Shown: positions 1-8,773, numbered from the stretch's first letter. The stretch is DNA of 64,000 nucleotides from Eubacteriales bacterium (GCA_028705775.1 JAQWCW010000002.1:1-64000); one strand, 5' to 3'. The notes: generated by a model not told the origin, from the letters alone. Made by a program: numbers and translations.

Positions 1-24
1 TGGTGCACAGCTAGCTGTGCACCA
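1..24. repeat. Perfect 24-bp palindrome at the window edge
   Basis: The first 12 bases are the exact reverse complement of the next 12, giving a perfect inverted repeat with no loop, centred on AGCTAGCT. It lies outside any gene, about 250 bp upstream of cotJA. It could be a protein-binding site, half of a larger element cut by the window edge, or an assembly artefact if this is also a contig end; the sequence alone cannot decide. The stretch 25-277 holds no gene I can support. Confidence 0.8.
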
Positions 25-277
25 AAGTCGTAGCAACAACATGCCGATGCGCCCTCTCCACTGGGCTTCCCCTAGGGAGTTCCTTCGTGAATACTTCACT
101 GTCCAAGATGTTTGACAAACCTACAACTGTTGAAGTCGTACATTGCGCAGCGCGGTATAAAACGCTTCTGCCTTTACAGCTTTATTGTATCTCCCGAAAA
201 TGCGAACCTCCATTAGCCTGTCGGCATACCCTGTTATGGGGAAAGCATCTCCAAATACAGGAGAGAGGAAGAAACAA

Positions 278-436
278 ATGAGCAAAACAGTTTGTTCCGG
301 AACTGCGTCGCTTGCCATGGCGTATGTGTCATGGCAGACTTGGTGCGAGCTTTATGACGAAAAAACCGCGCTGATGCGCGGAACGGCGTTCCCTTCGCTT
401 GACTTGCCGTTCAGGGGAAGGAGGGCTTGCGAATGA
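278..436 (+). CDS. cotJA: Spore coat associated protein CotJA
   Basis: A 52-aa protein matching the CotJA family (spore-coat associated, made in the mother cell and placed in the inner coat with CotJC). The family core is visible: a MAYVxWQxW segment near residues 14-22, then YDxxxALMRGTxFPxLDLPF in residues 26-45. The start ATG at 278 follows a GGAGAGAGGAAG ribosome-binding site. It is the first gene of cotJA-cotJB-cotJC, and its TGA overlaps the cotJB ATG (ATGA at 433-436). In Bacillus this operon is sigma-E dependent; a CATACCCT at 225-232 is a weak candidate for the -10, with no convincing -35. The role is inferred from family and gene order. Confidence 0.88.
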   Translation: MSKTVCSGTASLAMAYVSWQTWCELYDEKTALMRGTAFPSLDLPFRGRRACE

Positions 437-693
437 CTTGCGAATACTCGCGCGAGGAATATTTGAAGCGCATTCAGCAGCTTGGCTTCATGACGGACGA
501 TATACGCCTTTTCCTCAACACTCATCCGCGCTGCGACGAGGCGCTTTGCGCCCTGAAACGCTATATTCTGCTTGAGCGTGCGGCAAAGAAGCAGTATGAG
601 GAAAATTACGGCTCCCTTACGCTTGAGGCAGTCGGGCAGAAGGAAAGATACGATTGGATTGACGGGCCATGGCCTTGGGAAAGGGAGGACTGA
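433..693 (+). CDS. cotJB: Spore coat protein CotJB
   Basis: An 86-aa protein of the CotJB family, the small helical partner of the CotJ spore-coat complex. The typical pattern is present: a helical region starting REEYLKRIQQLGF, a middle HPxCDEAL segment, and the family's closing DWIDGPWPWE motif near residues 74-83. The ATG at 433 is preferred over a TTG six bases upstream because the AAGGAGG at 418-424 is correctly spaced for it and the ATGA overlap with cotJA implies translational coupling. cotJC follows after three bases. Family assignment is firm; the structural role comes from Bacillus. Confidence 0.9.
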   Translation: MTCEYSREEYLKRIQQLGFMTDDIRLFLNTHPRCDEALCALKRYILLERAAKKQYEENYGSLTLEAVGQKERYDWIDGPWPWERED

Positions 694-696
694 CGA

Positions 697-1299
697 ATGT
701 GGACGTATGAAAAAAAGCTGCAATACCCCGTGAAAATTTGCAACACGAACGCAGCGCTTGCAAAGGCGATTATTTCGCAGTTCGGCGGGCCTGACGGCGA
801 GCTTGCCGCGTCAATGCGTTACCTTTCCCAGCGCTATTCAATGCCTTATAACGAGGTGATCGCAACGCTTACCGATATCGGCACAGAGGAGCTTGCGCAC
901 ATGGAAATGATATGCGCCATTGTGCATCAGCTTACGAAAAATCTGAAGCCTGAGCAGATTAAGGCGCAGGGCTTTGCCGATTACTATGTTGACCACACGC
1001 TCGGCCTCTGGCCTCAGGCGGCAAGCGGCGCGCCGTTTACCGCGACCGTTTTCCAGTCCAAGGGCGACCCGATTACCGATTTGCACGAGAATATGGCGGC
1101 GGAGCAGAAGGCGCGCACAACCTATGACAACATCCTGCGCCTGACGGACGACCCCGACGTGCTTGAGCCAATCCGCTTTTTGCGCGAGCGAGAAATAGTG
1201 CATTATCAGCGCTTCGGCGAGGCTCTGCGCATAGTGCAGGATAATATGGACAGCCGTAATTTTTATGCGTTCAATCCCTCCTTTGATGTAAGAAAGTAA
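697..1299 (+). CDS. cotJC: Spore coat protein CotJC, manganese catalase family
   Basis: A 200-aa ferritin-like four-helix protein of the CotJC/manganese catalase family. The di-metal ligands are visible in order: E35, then ExxH at E65-H68 (TEELAHMEM), then E136 (AAEQKAR), then ExxH at E166-H169 (REREIVHYQ). The full ligand set suggests the site can bind manganese and could dismute hydrogen peroxide; protecting the spore coat is the accepted idea, and activity here is inferred. Length is normal for CotJC and shorter than secreted manganese catalases. It has a GGAGGA ribosome-binding site, ends the operon, and is followed by a strong terminator at 1328-1365. Confidence 0.93.
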   Translation: MWTYEKKLQYPVKICNTNAALAKAIISQFGGPDGELAASMRYLSQRYSMPYNEVIATLTDIGTEELAHMEMICAIVHQLTKNLKPEQIKAQGFADYYVDHTLGLWPQAASGAPFTATVFQSKGDPITDLHENMAAEQKARTTYDNILRLTDDPDVLEPIRFLREREIVHYQRFGEALRIVQDNMDSRNFYAFNPSFDVRK

Positions 1300-1327
1300 T
1301 TTTTTCTGTTATTGAGGTGCTGAACGC

Positions 1328-1365
1328 CCGCCGCCGGAGGCTTTCGGCGGCGGATTTTCTTTTTG
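1328..1365 (+). terminator. Rho-independent terminator of the cotJ operon
   Basis: A perfect 9-bp stem (CCGCCGCCG at 1328-1336 with CGGCGGCGG at 1345-1353), an 8-nt loop, and a T-rich tail (ATTTTCTTTTT). It lies 28 bp after the cotJC stop. Confidence 0.85.
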
Positions 1366-1445
1366 CCTTACCCGCTCGACGCACACGCAGGGCGTTATTT
1401 TCGCCATCTATTGAAATAACCGCGAAATCCATGTAAAATATAAGC

Positions 1446-1476
1446 TTGCGTGGGTTGTATCGCGCTTAACTATAAT
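1446..1476 (+). promoter_or_regulatory. Candidate sigma-A promoter of the amidohydrolase gene
   Basis: A perfect -10 TATAAT at 1471-1476 with a TTGCGT -35 at 1446-1451, spacing 19 (long). It lies 26 bp upstream of the TTG start at 1502. Confidence 0.5.
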
Positions 1477-1501
1477 ATACTGAAGATGGGAGCGCTCCGA
1501 A

Positions 1502-3223
1502 TTGAGTAAAGCCGACCTTGTGCTTGTAAACGGCGTTTTCCTTGCGGGCGAGGATTGCACAGCCGTTTGCGGGGCGCTTGCCGTAAAGAACAGCAGGATT
1601 GCTTATATCGGCGGCAGCGACGGGGCGCAGTCGTATATACGGGACTGCGGGCGCGTTATAGACCTTAAAGGGGCTGCCGTGCTGCCGGGAATGTGCGAGG
1701 CGCACTCGCATATGCAGTCCTGCGCGCTCAAGCAATTCTACCAAATCTTTTTCCCGCTGCATATCGGTTTGCAGGCTGTTCAGGCTATGATTGCCGATTA
1801 TATAGCGCGCAATCCGGATTTGAGCATTTATGCGGGAATGGGCTATGACGCCTCCGTTATACCGAAAAGCGCGCTTTGCAGCGCGACGCTTGACGCACTC
1901 TGTCCCGATAAGCCGCTTATACTGCAATCGGACGACGGGCATTCCACATGGGCAAACAGCGCCGCAATGCGCCTTGCGGGGATTACGCGCGAAACGGAGA
2001 ATCCGGAGGGCGGAATAATCGTCCGCGATTTTTCGGGAGAGCCGACGGGCTATCTGCTCGAAACGGCGGGAGCGATGTGCGGCGGGCTTATGTTCCCGTA
2101 CCTGCCCAAGTACACGCTTGAGGAGCGCAAGAAGGCGATTCTTTGGATTCAGGATATCTTCCTTCGGCGCGGAGTAACCTCGATTTACGACCCCGGCGTT
2201 GAGCCGTGCGCGGATTATTACATGGCGTATGAGGAGCTTGCCCGCGAGGGAAAGCTGAAAATAAAGGTGCGCGGCGCGTGGTTCGTTACGCATAAGGAGT
2301 GCAGGGGCGTTTCGCCGGAGGTGTTCATCGACAGGTGCATAGCCGTGTCGAACAGCCTGACAACGCCGTATTTTCAGGTTCGCGCCTTCAAATTCCTTGC
2401 CGATATGGTGCTTGAAACCGAAACCGCGTATCTTTCCGAGCCGTATTCCGACAGAAGCGACGGATGGCGCGGGATGAAGATATGGAGCGATGAGGAGCTT
2501 CTGCGCTCGCTGTTTCTCAAGGTTGACAGCGCGGGCTTTCAAATCCATATTCATCAGATGGGCGACGCGGCGGCGGACTATATGCTCAGCGCGCTTGAAT
2601 ATGTTGAATGCAGGAACGGAAAGCGCGACAGGCGCCCCGCCTTTGCGCATATGCAGCTGATTTCGGACAGGGACAAGGCAAGAATGGCGCGGCTCGGCTC
2701 GCTTGCGATTGTCGCGCCGTACTGGATGAATATGGAGCTTTACTTGTGCGTGAACCTCCCGCATATCGGGGAAAAGCGCGCGCTGCTTCAGTATCCTGCC
2801 AAAAGCCTTATGGACGCTGGGGTTACGCTCGCCGTTCACAGCGATTATTCCGTTTCAATGCCGCACTACTGCGAGGCGATTTTCGGCTTGATGACCAGAA
2901 CGTGGGCAAAGGCGCATTATGATATGTCCTCCCATTTTGAGGGGGTGTATACCATTGACGCAAGCGCTCCTTCGGGCGACGGAATATGCGGCCCGATGCC
3001 GCTTGAATCGGAGCGCCTTTCGTTTAATGAAGCCGTGAGCGCCTGCTCGATTGGCGGCGCGCGCTCGATGTTCCTGGACGGCGTTACAGGCTCTCTTTCC
3101 GTCGGAAAGCTTGCCGACCTCGTTGCGTATGCGGAGGATATAACGCGCCTTGAGCCGATTGCCCTGTCAGAGCGCGAGCCTGTCATCACGATTTGCGGCG
3201 GCGAAATCGTTTTTGAGGCGTAA
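1502..3223 (+). CDS. YtcJ-like metal-dependent amidohydrolase
   Basis: A 573-aa amidohydrolase-superfamily enzyme of the YtcJ/amidohydrolase_3 type, a zinc TIM-barrel hydrolase acting on an unidentified amide or cyclic C-N substrate, probably in the cytoplasm as no signal peptide is present. The metal site is visible: HSH at 68-70, a HIHQMGD segment at 349-355, H383 (AHMQLI), and the catalytic VHSD aspartate at D448. An N-terminal beta-sandwich strand pattern and a closing KLADLVAY strand are typical. The start is TTG at 1502 with only a weak GGGAG upstream, so the start is the least certain part. It is monocistronic. A second family member lies at 29128-30666. Confidence 0.85.
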   Translation: MSKADLVLVNGVFLAGEDCTAVCGALAVKNSRIAYIGGSDGAQSYIRDCGRVIDLKGAAVLPGMCEAHSHMQSCALKQFYQIFFPLHIGLQAVQAMIADYIARNPDLSIYAGMGYDASVIPKSALCSATLDALCPDKPLILQSDDGHSTWANSAAMRLAGITRETENPEGGIIVRDFSGEPTGYLLETAGAMCGGLMFPYLPKYTLEERKKAILWIQDIFLRRGVTSIYDPGVEPCADYYMAYEELAREGKLKIKVRGAWFVTHKECRGVSPEVFIDRCIAVSNSLTTPYFQVRAFKFLADMVLETETAYLSEPYSDRSDGWRGMKIWSDEELLRSLFLKVDSAGFQIHIHQMGDAAADYMLSALEYVECRNGKRDRRPAFAHMQLISDRDKARMARLGSLAIVAPYWMNMELYLCVNLPHIGEKRALLQYPAKSLMDAGVTLAVHSDYSVSMPHYCEAIFGLMTRTWAKAHYDMSSHFEGVYTIDASAPSGDGICGPMPLESERLSFNEAVSACSIGGARSMFLDGVTGSLSVGKLADLVAYAEDITRLEPIALSEREPVITICGGEIVFEA

Positions 3224-3258
3224 GCGGGGCTTGACCTGCCATATTTCGGTTGTTTTAG

Positions 3259-3287
3259 TTGACTAAATCCACCCGCGTTATTATAAT
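3259..3287 (+). promoter_or_regulatory. Sigma-A promoter of the peptidoglycan-binding lipoprotein
   Basis: TTGACT at 3259-3264, 17-bp spacer, TATAAT at 3282-3287. The predicted transcript starts near 3294, leaving an untranslated leader of about 200 nt. Confidence 0.8.
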
Positions 3288-3293
3288 GATACC

Positions 3294-3491
3294 GAAGGCA
3301 TTGTCATTAAGCGAAAATGTTGTTATTTATGGAGATACATACGCTTGGCGATGCATGAAAAAGATTTTCGCATTCGTTATGTTTATGCATGGGAGGCGGA
3401 TATTCCGCGCCTTTGCATAAATCGTTATGATGGGAAGAGGAAGCCGCCGAAGACAGATTCTGCGGCGCTTAGCATAAAGGAGGACTGTCAG
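3294..3491 (+). other. Structured ~200-nt 5' leader of unknown function
   Basis: Between the promoter and the GTG at 3492 there are two hairpins. One has ATGCA/TGCAT outer arms (3385-3389 and 3414-3418) around AGGCGG/CCGCGCCT. The other pairs AAGCCGCCG (3441-3449) with CGGCGCTT (3473-3480) directly in front of the ribosome-binding site. No known riboswitch signature is recognised and no poly-T terminator is present. A regulatory role is inference only. Confidence 0.35.
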
Positions 3492-5318
3492 GTGCGCAAA
3501 AATTGGAGATATATCGCGGCGTTAGCGGTGCTTGCGCTGTTTACGCTTGCTCTCGCGGGCTGCTCCAGTGAGGACCCTACCACTTCTGACCCGCTTGTTG
3601 ACGCGAACCTTTCGCCTTGGAACAGCCAAGGTATAATTTTCTATTCCTCCGATGTCAATACGCCTACGCCCACGCCAGTTGTTACCGGGCAGATTATCGG
3701 GCCGCAGCAGACTATAATCGGATGGGGCAGCGCTACCGATAATCCCTCCTCGCAGATGACGCCTATTGCGGGCGTCAGCACTCCCGTCGGAGGAATCAGG
3801 ACGCTTGCGCCCTCGACCACCCGCGTTTTACAGACGGCGACGCCGAAGCCCTCCTCAACCGAGAATTATGCGACCCTCAAAAAGGGCGATAACGGCACGG
3901 CTGTAAAGGAAATGCAGACGGCGCTCATCAGCCTTAAATATCTCAGCACGAAGGCGGACGGAGATTTCGGAGAGGCTACGCTTCAGGCGGTAAAGCTTTT
4001 CCAGTCTGCCAACGGAATATCTGCCGACGGAATCGCGGGCAACACGACCCTGCGGCTTCTCTATTCCGGCTCCGCGAAGTCCTATTCGGGCAAGGGCGTA
4101 ACGCTCGTTCCCGCAACAGGCACTCCGAAGCCTACCGCAACTCCCGCGCCCGCGACGCTTTCAGTTGGCTCAAAGGGCGATGCGGTCAAGAAGCTCCAGC
4201 AGGCGCTTATCAGGCTCGGCTTCCTTTCCGGCAGCGCAGATTCAAGCTTTGGCGACAGCACGGAAACTGCCGTAAGGAACTATCAGCGCGTTATGGGTCT
4301 TACCGTTGACGGCAAGGCGGGCAAGGATACGCAGTCCTCAATCTTCGCCGCCGTTGCAGCGGGCGGAGTGACGCTCAAGAGCGGCTCCAAGGGCTCTGCG
4401 GTAACTCGCCTCCAGAACCGCTTGAAGGCTCTCAAGTACTACACCAACAGCGTTGACGGAAGCTTCGGCTCCGGCACGGTTGACGCGGTCAAGGAGTTCC
4501 AGCGCAATAACGGGCTCAAGGTTGACGGCAAGGCGGGCGCTTCAACTCTTACCGCCATCTATTCGTCAAACGCCGTCAATGCGGATTCCTCGAACGTAAA
4601 GTATGACACGCTCAAGAGCGGCGCTGAGGGAACAGAGGTTACGAATCTCCAGAAGGCGCTCAAGAAGTACGGCTATTATAAGAGCGTTGTTGACGGAAAA
4701 TACGGCGCGGGCACGGTTGAGGCTGTCGCGTGGTTCCAGTCCGCTCACGGAATAAAGTCCGACGGCGTTGCGGGCAATACGACCCTCAAGCTGCTCTATA
4801 CCGGCAAGGTTGTTTACGCAAAGAATACCGATGTAACGGTGCCGCCTTCCAAGGATGACGGCGATAAGCTCCAGAAGGGCTCTACCGGAACGGCTGTTAC
4901 AAAGCTGCAAAAGGCGCTCAAGAAGCTCGGCTACTATACCGGCACGGTTGACGGCAAGTACGGGACGACGACCTATAACGCGGTCAAGGAGTTCCAGTCC
5001 ATCAATGATTTGAAGTCGGACGGCGTTGCCGGTTCTTCTACCCTGACGCTTTTGTACAGCGGCAAGGCTAAGAAGGCGGGGGAAGACAAGGGCTATAAGA
5101 CGCTGCAACAGGGCGATGTGAGCGACGAGGTTTATCAGCTCCAGTATAAACTCGGGCTGCTCGGATACCTTACCGAGGAAGCCGACGGAACCTACGGCGA
5201 AGCTACCGCGAAGGCAGTCCGTCTCTTCCAACAGAAGAACGGTCTGACCGTTGACGGAGTAGCCGGCGCTGCAACGCAGGTGCTGCTCTACGAGGGCAAG
5301 CCTAAGTATAACAACTGA
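3492..5318 (+). CDS. Lipoprotein with six tandem peptidoglycan-binding domains
   Basis: A 608-aa exported lipoprotein. The GTG at 3492 is chosen because it follows AAAGGAGGA at correct spacing and opens a signal sequence ending in a lipobox (LALAGC, Cys24); longer in-frame starts would put about 50 polar residues before it. After a Thr/Pro-rich linker come six PG_binding_1 repeats, roughly 126-190, 222-285, 293-355, 371-440, 458-525 and 534-605, each with the LQxxLxxLGY...VDGxxGxxTxxAVxxFQ...DGxAGxxT pattern. No catalytic domain is present, so it is probably a membrane-anchored wall-binding scaffold rather than a hydrolase. Repeats 4 and 5 are the most alike. It is a single-gene unit ended by a strong terminator. 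Confidence 0.9.
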   Translation: MRKNWRYIAALAVLALFTLALAGCSSEDPTTSDPLVDANLSPWNSQGIIFYSSDVNTPTPTPVVTGQIIGPQQTIIGWGSATDNPSSQMTPIAGVSTPVGGIRTLAPSTTRVLQTATPKPSSTENYATLKKGDNGTAVKEMQTALISLKYLSTKADGDFGEATLQAVKLFQSANGISADGIAGNTTLRLLYSGSAKSYSGKGVTLVPATGTPKPTATPAPATLSVGSKGDAVKKLQQALIRLGFLSGSADSSFGDSTETAVRNYQRVMGLTVDGKAGKDTQSSIFAAVAAGGVTLKSGSKGSAVTRLQNRLKALKYYTNSVDGSFGSGTVDAVKEFQRNNGLKVDGKAGASTLTAIYSSNAVNADSSNVKYDTLKSGAEGTEVTNLQKALKKYGYYKSVVDGKYGAGTVEAVAWFQSAHGIKSDGVAGNTTLKLLYTGKVVYAKNTDVTVPPSKDDGDKLQKGSTGTAVTKLQKALKKLGYYTGTVDGKYGTTTYNAVKEFQSINDLKSDGVAGSSTLTLLYSGKAKKAGEDKGYKTLQQGDVSDEVYQLQYKLGLLGYLTEEADGTYGEATAKAVRLFQQKNGLTVDGVAGAATQVLLYEGKPKYNN

Positions 5319-5360
5319 CGATGGGCTGAAACAAAGCTCGTTCACGCATAGCGTACATTA

Positions 5361-5401
5361 AAAAGGCTGCTGCAGATAATTGCTTCTGCAGCAGCCTTTT
5401 T
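5361..5401 (+). terminator. Strong intrinsic terminator
   Basis: A perfect 15-bp stem (5361-5375 with 5386-5400) with a 10-nt loop, its arms ending in an A/T tract. It ends the lipoprotein gene. Confidence 0.92.
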
Positions 5402-5872
5402 GTATTCCGATAAAGAAGCCTGAAGGCGCAGGATACCCTGAACTGATTATATGATTGGTGAAGCAACAATGCATTATCGCGGGAACTGTGCTTATGCTGT
5501 CCCTTTACGAAACGGGTCGGCTTTGCAGAAAGTCCCGCAGGGCGACGGCTTTGCTCTTGCTGAAATACTGCTGAGACGGAAGCTTTACGCGTATATAGGC
5601 GCGATGAAATCGTCGCTCAGATGAAGATATCCTGAAGCGGCGCGCAGAAGGGCGACATACAGGGTTATGCTCCGCTATCACGATTGTCGTTTATCACACT
5701 GTCCGCAATGCCGCACGTTGTGCATATTCGGCTGTTTATATGCCGCTCAAGCGCGCAAACGAAGTCTGCCATGTGCAAAGCGCGACTTATGTTTACCGAC
5801 ATACACGGTGCGGGTATGCACTGCCGCGAAAATGTGAAACGCATTTGTCGCTCATTTAATCTCGCCTCAATA
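5402..5872. other. About 470 bp without a confident gene, possible decayed coding DNA
   Basis: No open frame here has a convincing ribosome-binding site or a family I recognise. The longest plus-strand candidate with an ATG at the 5' side is 5451-5624 (57 codons), with an internal ATG at 5469 after a weak GGTGAAG. On the minus strand, short protein-like stretches lie in different frames separated by stops. Composition looks more like former coding DNA than a normal promoter region, so a degraded gene is possible. Confidence 0.3.
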
Positions 5873-5904
5873 TAAAAACTCCCGCCCCATTATCGGGACG
5901 GGAG
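5873..5904 (-). terminator. Terminator of the purine operon
   Basis: Read on the minus strand, CTCCCGTCCC pairs with GGGGCGGGAG (one G-U pair) around a short loop and is followed by a run of five T. It lies 10 bp after the purD stop. Confidence 0.82.
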
Positions 5905-5914
5905 CTGCAATGCC

Positions 5915-7183
5915 TTATGCTCTGTACTTTTTACCGATATCCGTTCTGTACTGCATACCATCGAAGGAGATAAGCCTTACCGCCGAGTACGCCTTTTGCA
6001 GCGCCTGCTCAAGCGTTGCGCCGCGCGCCGTAATATCAAGCACGCGTCCGCCGTTTGTAAGGAAGGTGTACTTATCGCGCTTTGTTCCGGCGTGATAAAT
6101 TGTCGCGCCGCTCAGCATAGCTATCGAAAGCCCCGATATGTACTTGCCCTTTTCGTAATGCTCGGGATAGCCGCCGCTTGCGAGAACCACGGTTGCCGCG
6201 CACTCGTTTTTCCACTCGATTCTGAGCTTGCCGAGCGTGCCGTCTGTGCAGGCGCGCATAATCGTGAACAAATCGGTCTTGAGCAGAGGAATGACAACCT
6301 GCGCTTCGGGGTCTCCGAAACGCGCGTTGAATTCGATTACCTTCGGACCGTCCTTGGTCAGCATAAGCTGAACGTAGAGGATTCCCTTGAAGCAAAGCCC
6401 TTCCGCTATCATCGCGTCCATTACGGGCTTTAATACTTCCGCTTCCACCCTTGCGGCGATTTCGGGAGTGTAGAGAGGGCAGGGAGCAACCGCGCCCATT
6501 CCGCCCGTGTTAAGCCCCTTGTCGCCGTCAAGCGCGCGCTTGTGGTCTTGACTGGAGACCATCGGCACTATGCTTTTTCCGTCGCAGAAGCAAAGCACGG
6601 TGATTTCGGGCCCGTAAATGCATTCCTCAATCAGCACGAACGCGCCGCTTTTGCCGAATTTGCCGTCCAGCATCATTTCCTTTACGGCTTCGCGCGCATC
6701 GTCAAGCGTTTCGCATATAATAGCGCCCTTGCCGAGCGCAAGCCCGTCCGCCTTGACTACGAGCGGCGGCTGCTGCGTTTCGATATACCGGAGCGCATTT
6801 TCATAGTCGGTAAACGTGCGGAACTTTGCTGTCGGGATTGAGTGCTTTTCCATCAGTCCCTTTGAAAAAATCTTGCTGCTTTCCATTCTTGCGGCGCTCT
6901 TGTCCGGCCCGAAAGCGGGAATTCCGGACTCCGTGAGCCTGTCAACGCACCCCAAGGCGAGCGGGTCGTCCGGCCCCACAACAACATAATCAACCTTTTC
7001 CGCCTTGGCTAAGCTAACAATCGCGTCAATATCGGACGCGCCGACCTCGGGGACGCAGCGGCAGTCCACGGATATTCCGCCGTTTCCGGGCGCGCAAATC
7101 AACTCGTCTATCTCATTCGATTCGCGCAGCGCCTTGACAATAGCGTGTTCGCGTCCGCCGCCGCCGACAACCAGTACCTTCAT
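5915..7183 (-). CDS. purD: Phosphoribosylamine-glycine ligase (GARS)
   Basis: A 422-aa ATP-grasp enzyme that joins glycine to 5-phosphoribosylamine, step 2 of purine synthesis, in the cytoplasm. It opens with the GARS signature MKVLVVGGGGREHA, has the GPDDPLALG segment near residue 76 and the ATP-grasp elements KADGLALGKGA, EEC-YGPE and NARFGDPE. Length is normal and no fusion to purM or purN is present. The ATG at 7183 follows AAGGAGGA. It is the last gene of the minus-strand pur operon, 13 bp after purH, and is followed by a terminator. Confidence 0.97.
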   Translation of the reverse strand: MKVLVVGGGGREHAIVKALRESNEIDELICAPGNGGISVDCRCVPEVGASDIDAIVSLAKAEKVDYVVVGPDDPLALGCVDRLTESGIPAFGPDKSAARMESSKIFSKGLMEKHSIPTAKFRTFTDYENALRYIETQQPPLVVKADGLALGKGAIICETLDDAREAVKEMMLDGKFGKSGAFVLIEECIYGPEITVLCFCDGKSIVPMVSSQDHKRALDGDKGLNTGGMGAVAPCPLYTPEIAARVEAEVLKPVMDAMIAEGLCFKGILYVQLMLTKDGPKVIEFNARFGDPEAQVVIPLLKTDLFTIMRACTDGTLGKLRIEWKNECAATVVLASGGYPEHYEKGKYISGLSIAMLSGATIYHAGTKRDKYTFLTNGGRVLDITARGATLEQALQKAYSAVRLISFDGMQYRTDIGKKYRA

Positions 7184-7196
7184 CAGCGCGTCCTCC

Positions 7197-8747
7197 TTAA
7201 TGCTTGAAATGGCGCATATTTGTGAACACCATGGTTATGCCGTATTCGTTCGCCTTCTTGATTGAATCGGCGTCATGAATGCTTCCGCCGGGCTGAATAA
7301 TCGCGGTTATGCCCGCTTTGCCCGCCGCGTCAACGCTGTCGTCAAAGGGGAAATACGCGTCGCTTGCAAGCGCTGCGCCCTTTACGTCGTCCCCGCTGCG
7401 CTCAATCGCCATCTGGGTTGACCAGATACGGTTTACCTGACCGGGACCTATGCCGAGGGAGTGGTTATCGCGCGCAATGGCGATTCCGTTTGACTTGGCA
7501 AGCTTTACAATCTTCCATGCAAGGAGCATATCCTTCATTTCCTGCTCGGTGGGCTTGCGCTCGGTAACAACGGTAAGCTCGCCGTCCTCGGGCAGAAGCT
7601 TGTCGTCAATTTCCTGCATAAGCAGTCCGCCTGCCACCTTTTTCATATCAAGCGCGCCCTTGGGGAACGCGCGGTGAGTCGTGTCAAGCTCGAGCAGGCG
7701 AATGTTCTTCTTCTTTTCGAGTATTGCAAGCGCCTCGTCGGTAAAGGAGGGGGCGATGATGATTTCGAGGAAGATTTTCGCCATTTCCGAAGCGGCTGCC
7801 GCGTCGATTTCGGCGTTCGTTACTACGATTCCGCCGTAAATGCTTACGGGGTCGGCGTTATAGGCGAGCATATATGCGCCCGCAACGCTGTCGGCAACGC
7901 CTACGCCGCACGGATTGCCGTGCTTGCAGGCAACGACCGCCGTCGTCTCAAACTCGCGCAGCAGGTCGAGCGCGCCGTTCGCGTCGTTGATATTGTTGTA
8001 GGAAAGCTCCTTGCCGTGCAGCTGCTTTGCGGAAGCGAGCGTCCCTGCGGTGTCGCCCATTTCGCGGTAGAAGGCGGCAAGCTGATGCGGGTTTTCGCCA
8101 TAGCGCATCGGCTGAAGGCGCTCGTAGGTCATCGTAAAGGTTTCGGGGAACATTTCTCCGCCCTCAAGCTGCCTGAGCAGGTAATTCTGAATCATCGCGT
8201 CATAAGAGGCGGTGGTGGCGAACACCTTGTAGCTCAGATATTTCTTCGTCTTGAGCGAAACGTCGCCCGTTTCCGCGAATTCCTTTATAACAACCTCGTA
8301 GTCCTTGGGGTCTACGATAACGGTTACGTCCTGCCAGTTCTTGGCGGCGGCGCGGAGCATTGTCGGTCCGCCGATGTCGATGTTCTCAATCGCGTCCTCA
8401 AACGTGCAGTCGGGCTTTTCAATCGTCTTGCGGAAGGGGTAGAGGTTGATGATAACCATATCGATTGGCTTGATGCCAAGCTTATCGAGCTGCGCCATAT
8501 GCTCGGGATTGGAGCGCATAGCGAGCAGACCCGCATGAATGGAGGGATGAAGCGTCTTTACGCGCCCGTCAAGGCATTCCGGAAAGCCGGTAACATCGCT
8601 TACCGAGGTGACGGGAATTCCCGCTTCCTTGATAGCCTTCATGGTTCCGCCGGTGGAGAGCAGCTCAACGCCCTTGTCTGCGAGTACCTTTGCAAGCTCC
8701 GTGATTCCCGTTTTGTCGGATACCGAAAGAATGGCCCTGCGAATCAT
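7197..8747 (-). CDS. purH: Bifunctional AICAR transformylase / IMP cyclohydrolase
   Basis: A 516-aa bifunctional enzyme for the last two steps of IMP synthesis. The N-terminal MGS-fold cyclohydrolase domain (about 1-150) shows the STGGT motif at 31-35 and GGPTMLRAAAKN near 136-147. The C-terminal transformylase domain carries K285-H286 in the KHGNPCGVG motif. Full length, with GGAGG upstream of the ATG. It is separated from the upstream GNAT gene by 81 bp with two small hairpins, so it may have a partly independent expression level. Confidence 0.97.
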   Translation of the reverse strand: MIRRAILSVSDKTGITELAKVLADKGVELLSTGGTMKAIKEAGIPVTSVSDVTGFPECLDGRVKTLHPSIHAGLLAMRSNPEHMAQLDKLGIKPIDMVIINLYPFRKTIEKPDCTFEDAIENIDIGGPTMLRAAAKNWQDVTVIVDPKDYEVVIKEFAETGDVSLKTKKYLSYKVFATTASYDAMIQNYLLRQLEGGEMFPETFTMTYERLQPMRYGENPHQLAAFYREMGDTAGTLASAKQLHGKELSYNNINDANGALDLLREFETTAVVACKHGNPCGVGVADSVAGAYMLAYNADPVSIYGGIVVTNAEIDAAAASEMAKIFLEIIIAPSFTDEALAILEKKKNIRLLELDTTHRAFPKGALDMKKVAGGLLMQEIDDKLLPEDGELTVVTERKPTEQEMKDMLLAWKIVKLAKSNGIAIARDNHSLGIGPGQVNRIWSTQMAIERSGDDVKGAALASDAYFPFDDSVDAAGKAGITAIIQPGGSIHDADSIKKANEYGITMVFTNMRHFKH

Positions 8748-8773
8748 ACGGTGAACCTCCTTAGTGATGTTTA

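Noticed and set aside
1489..1498. GGAGCGCTCC palindrome before the first amidohydrolase
   Set aside because: A 10-bp palindrome at the ribosome-binding position is expected by chance and shows no second copy.
1466..2839. Long minus-strand open frame (457 codons) opposite the first amidohydrolase
   Set aside because: It is an antisense frame of a strongly supported gene, is Arg/His/Ala-rich, and has no ribosome-binding site or family features.
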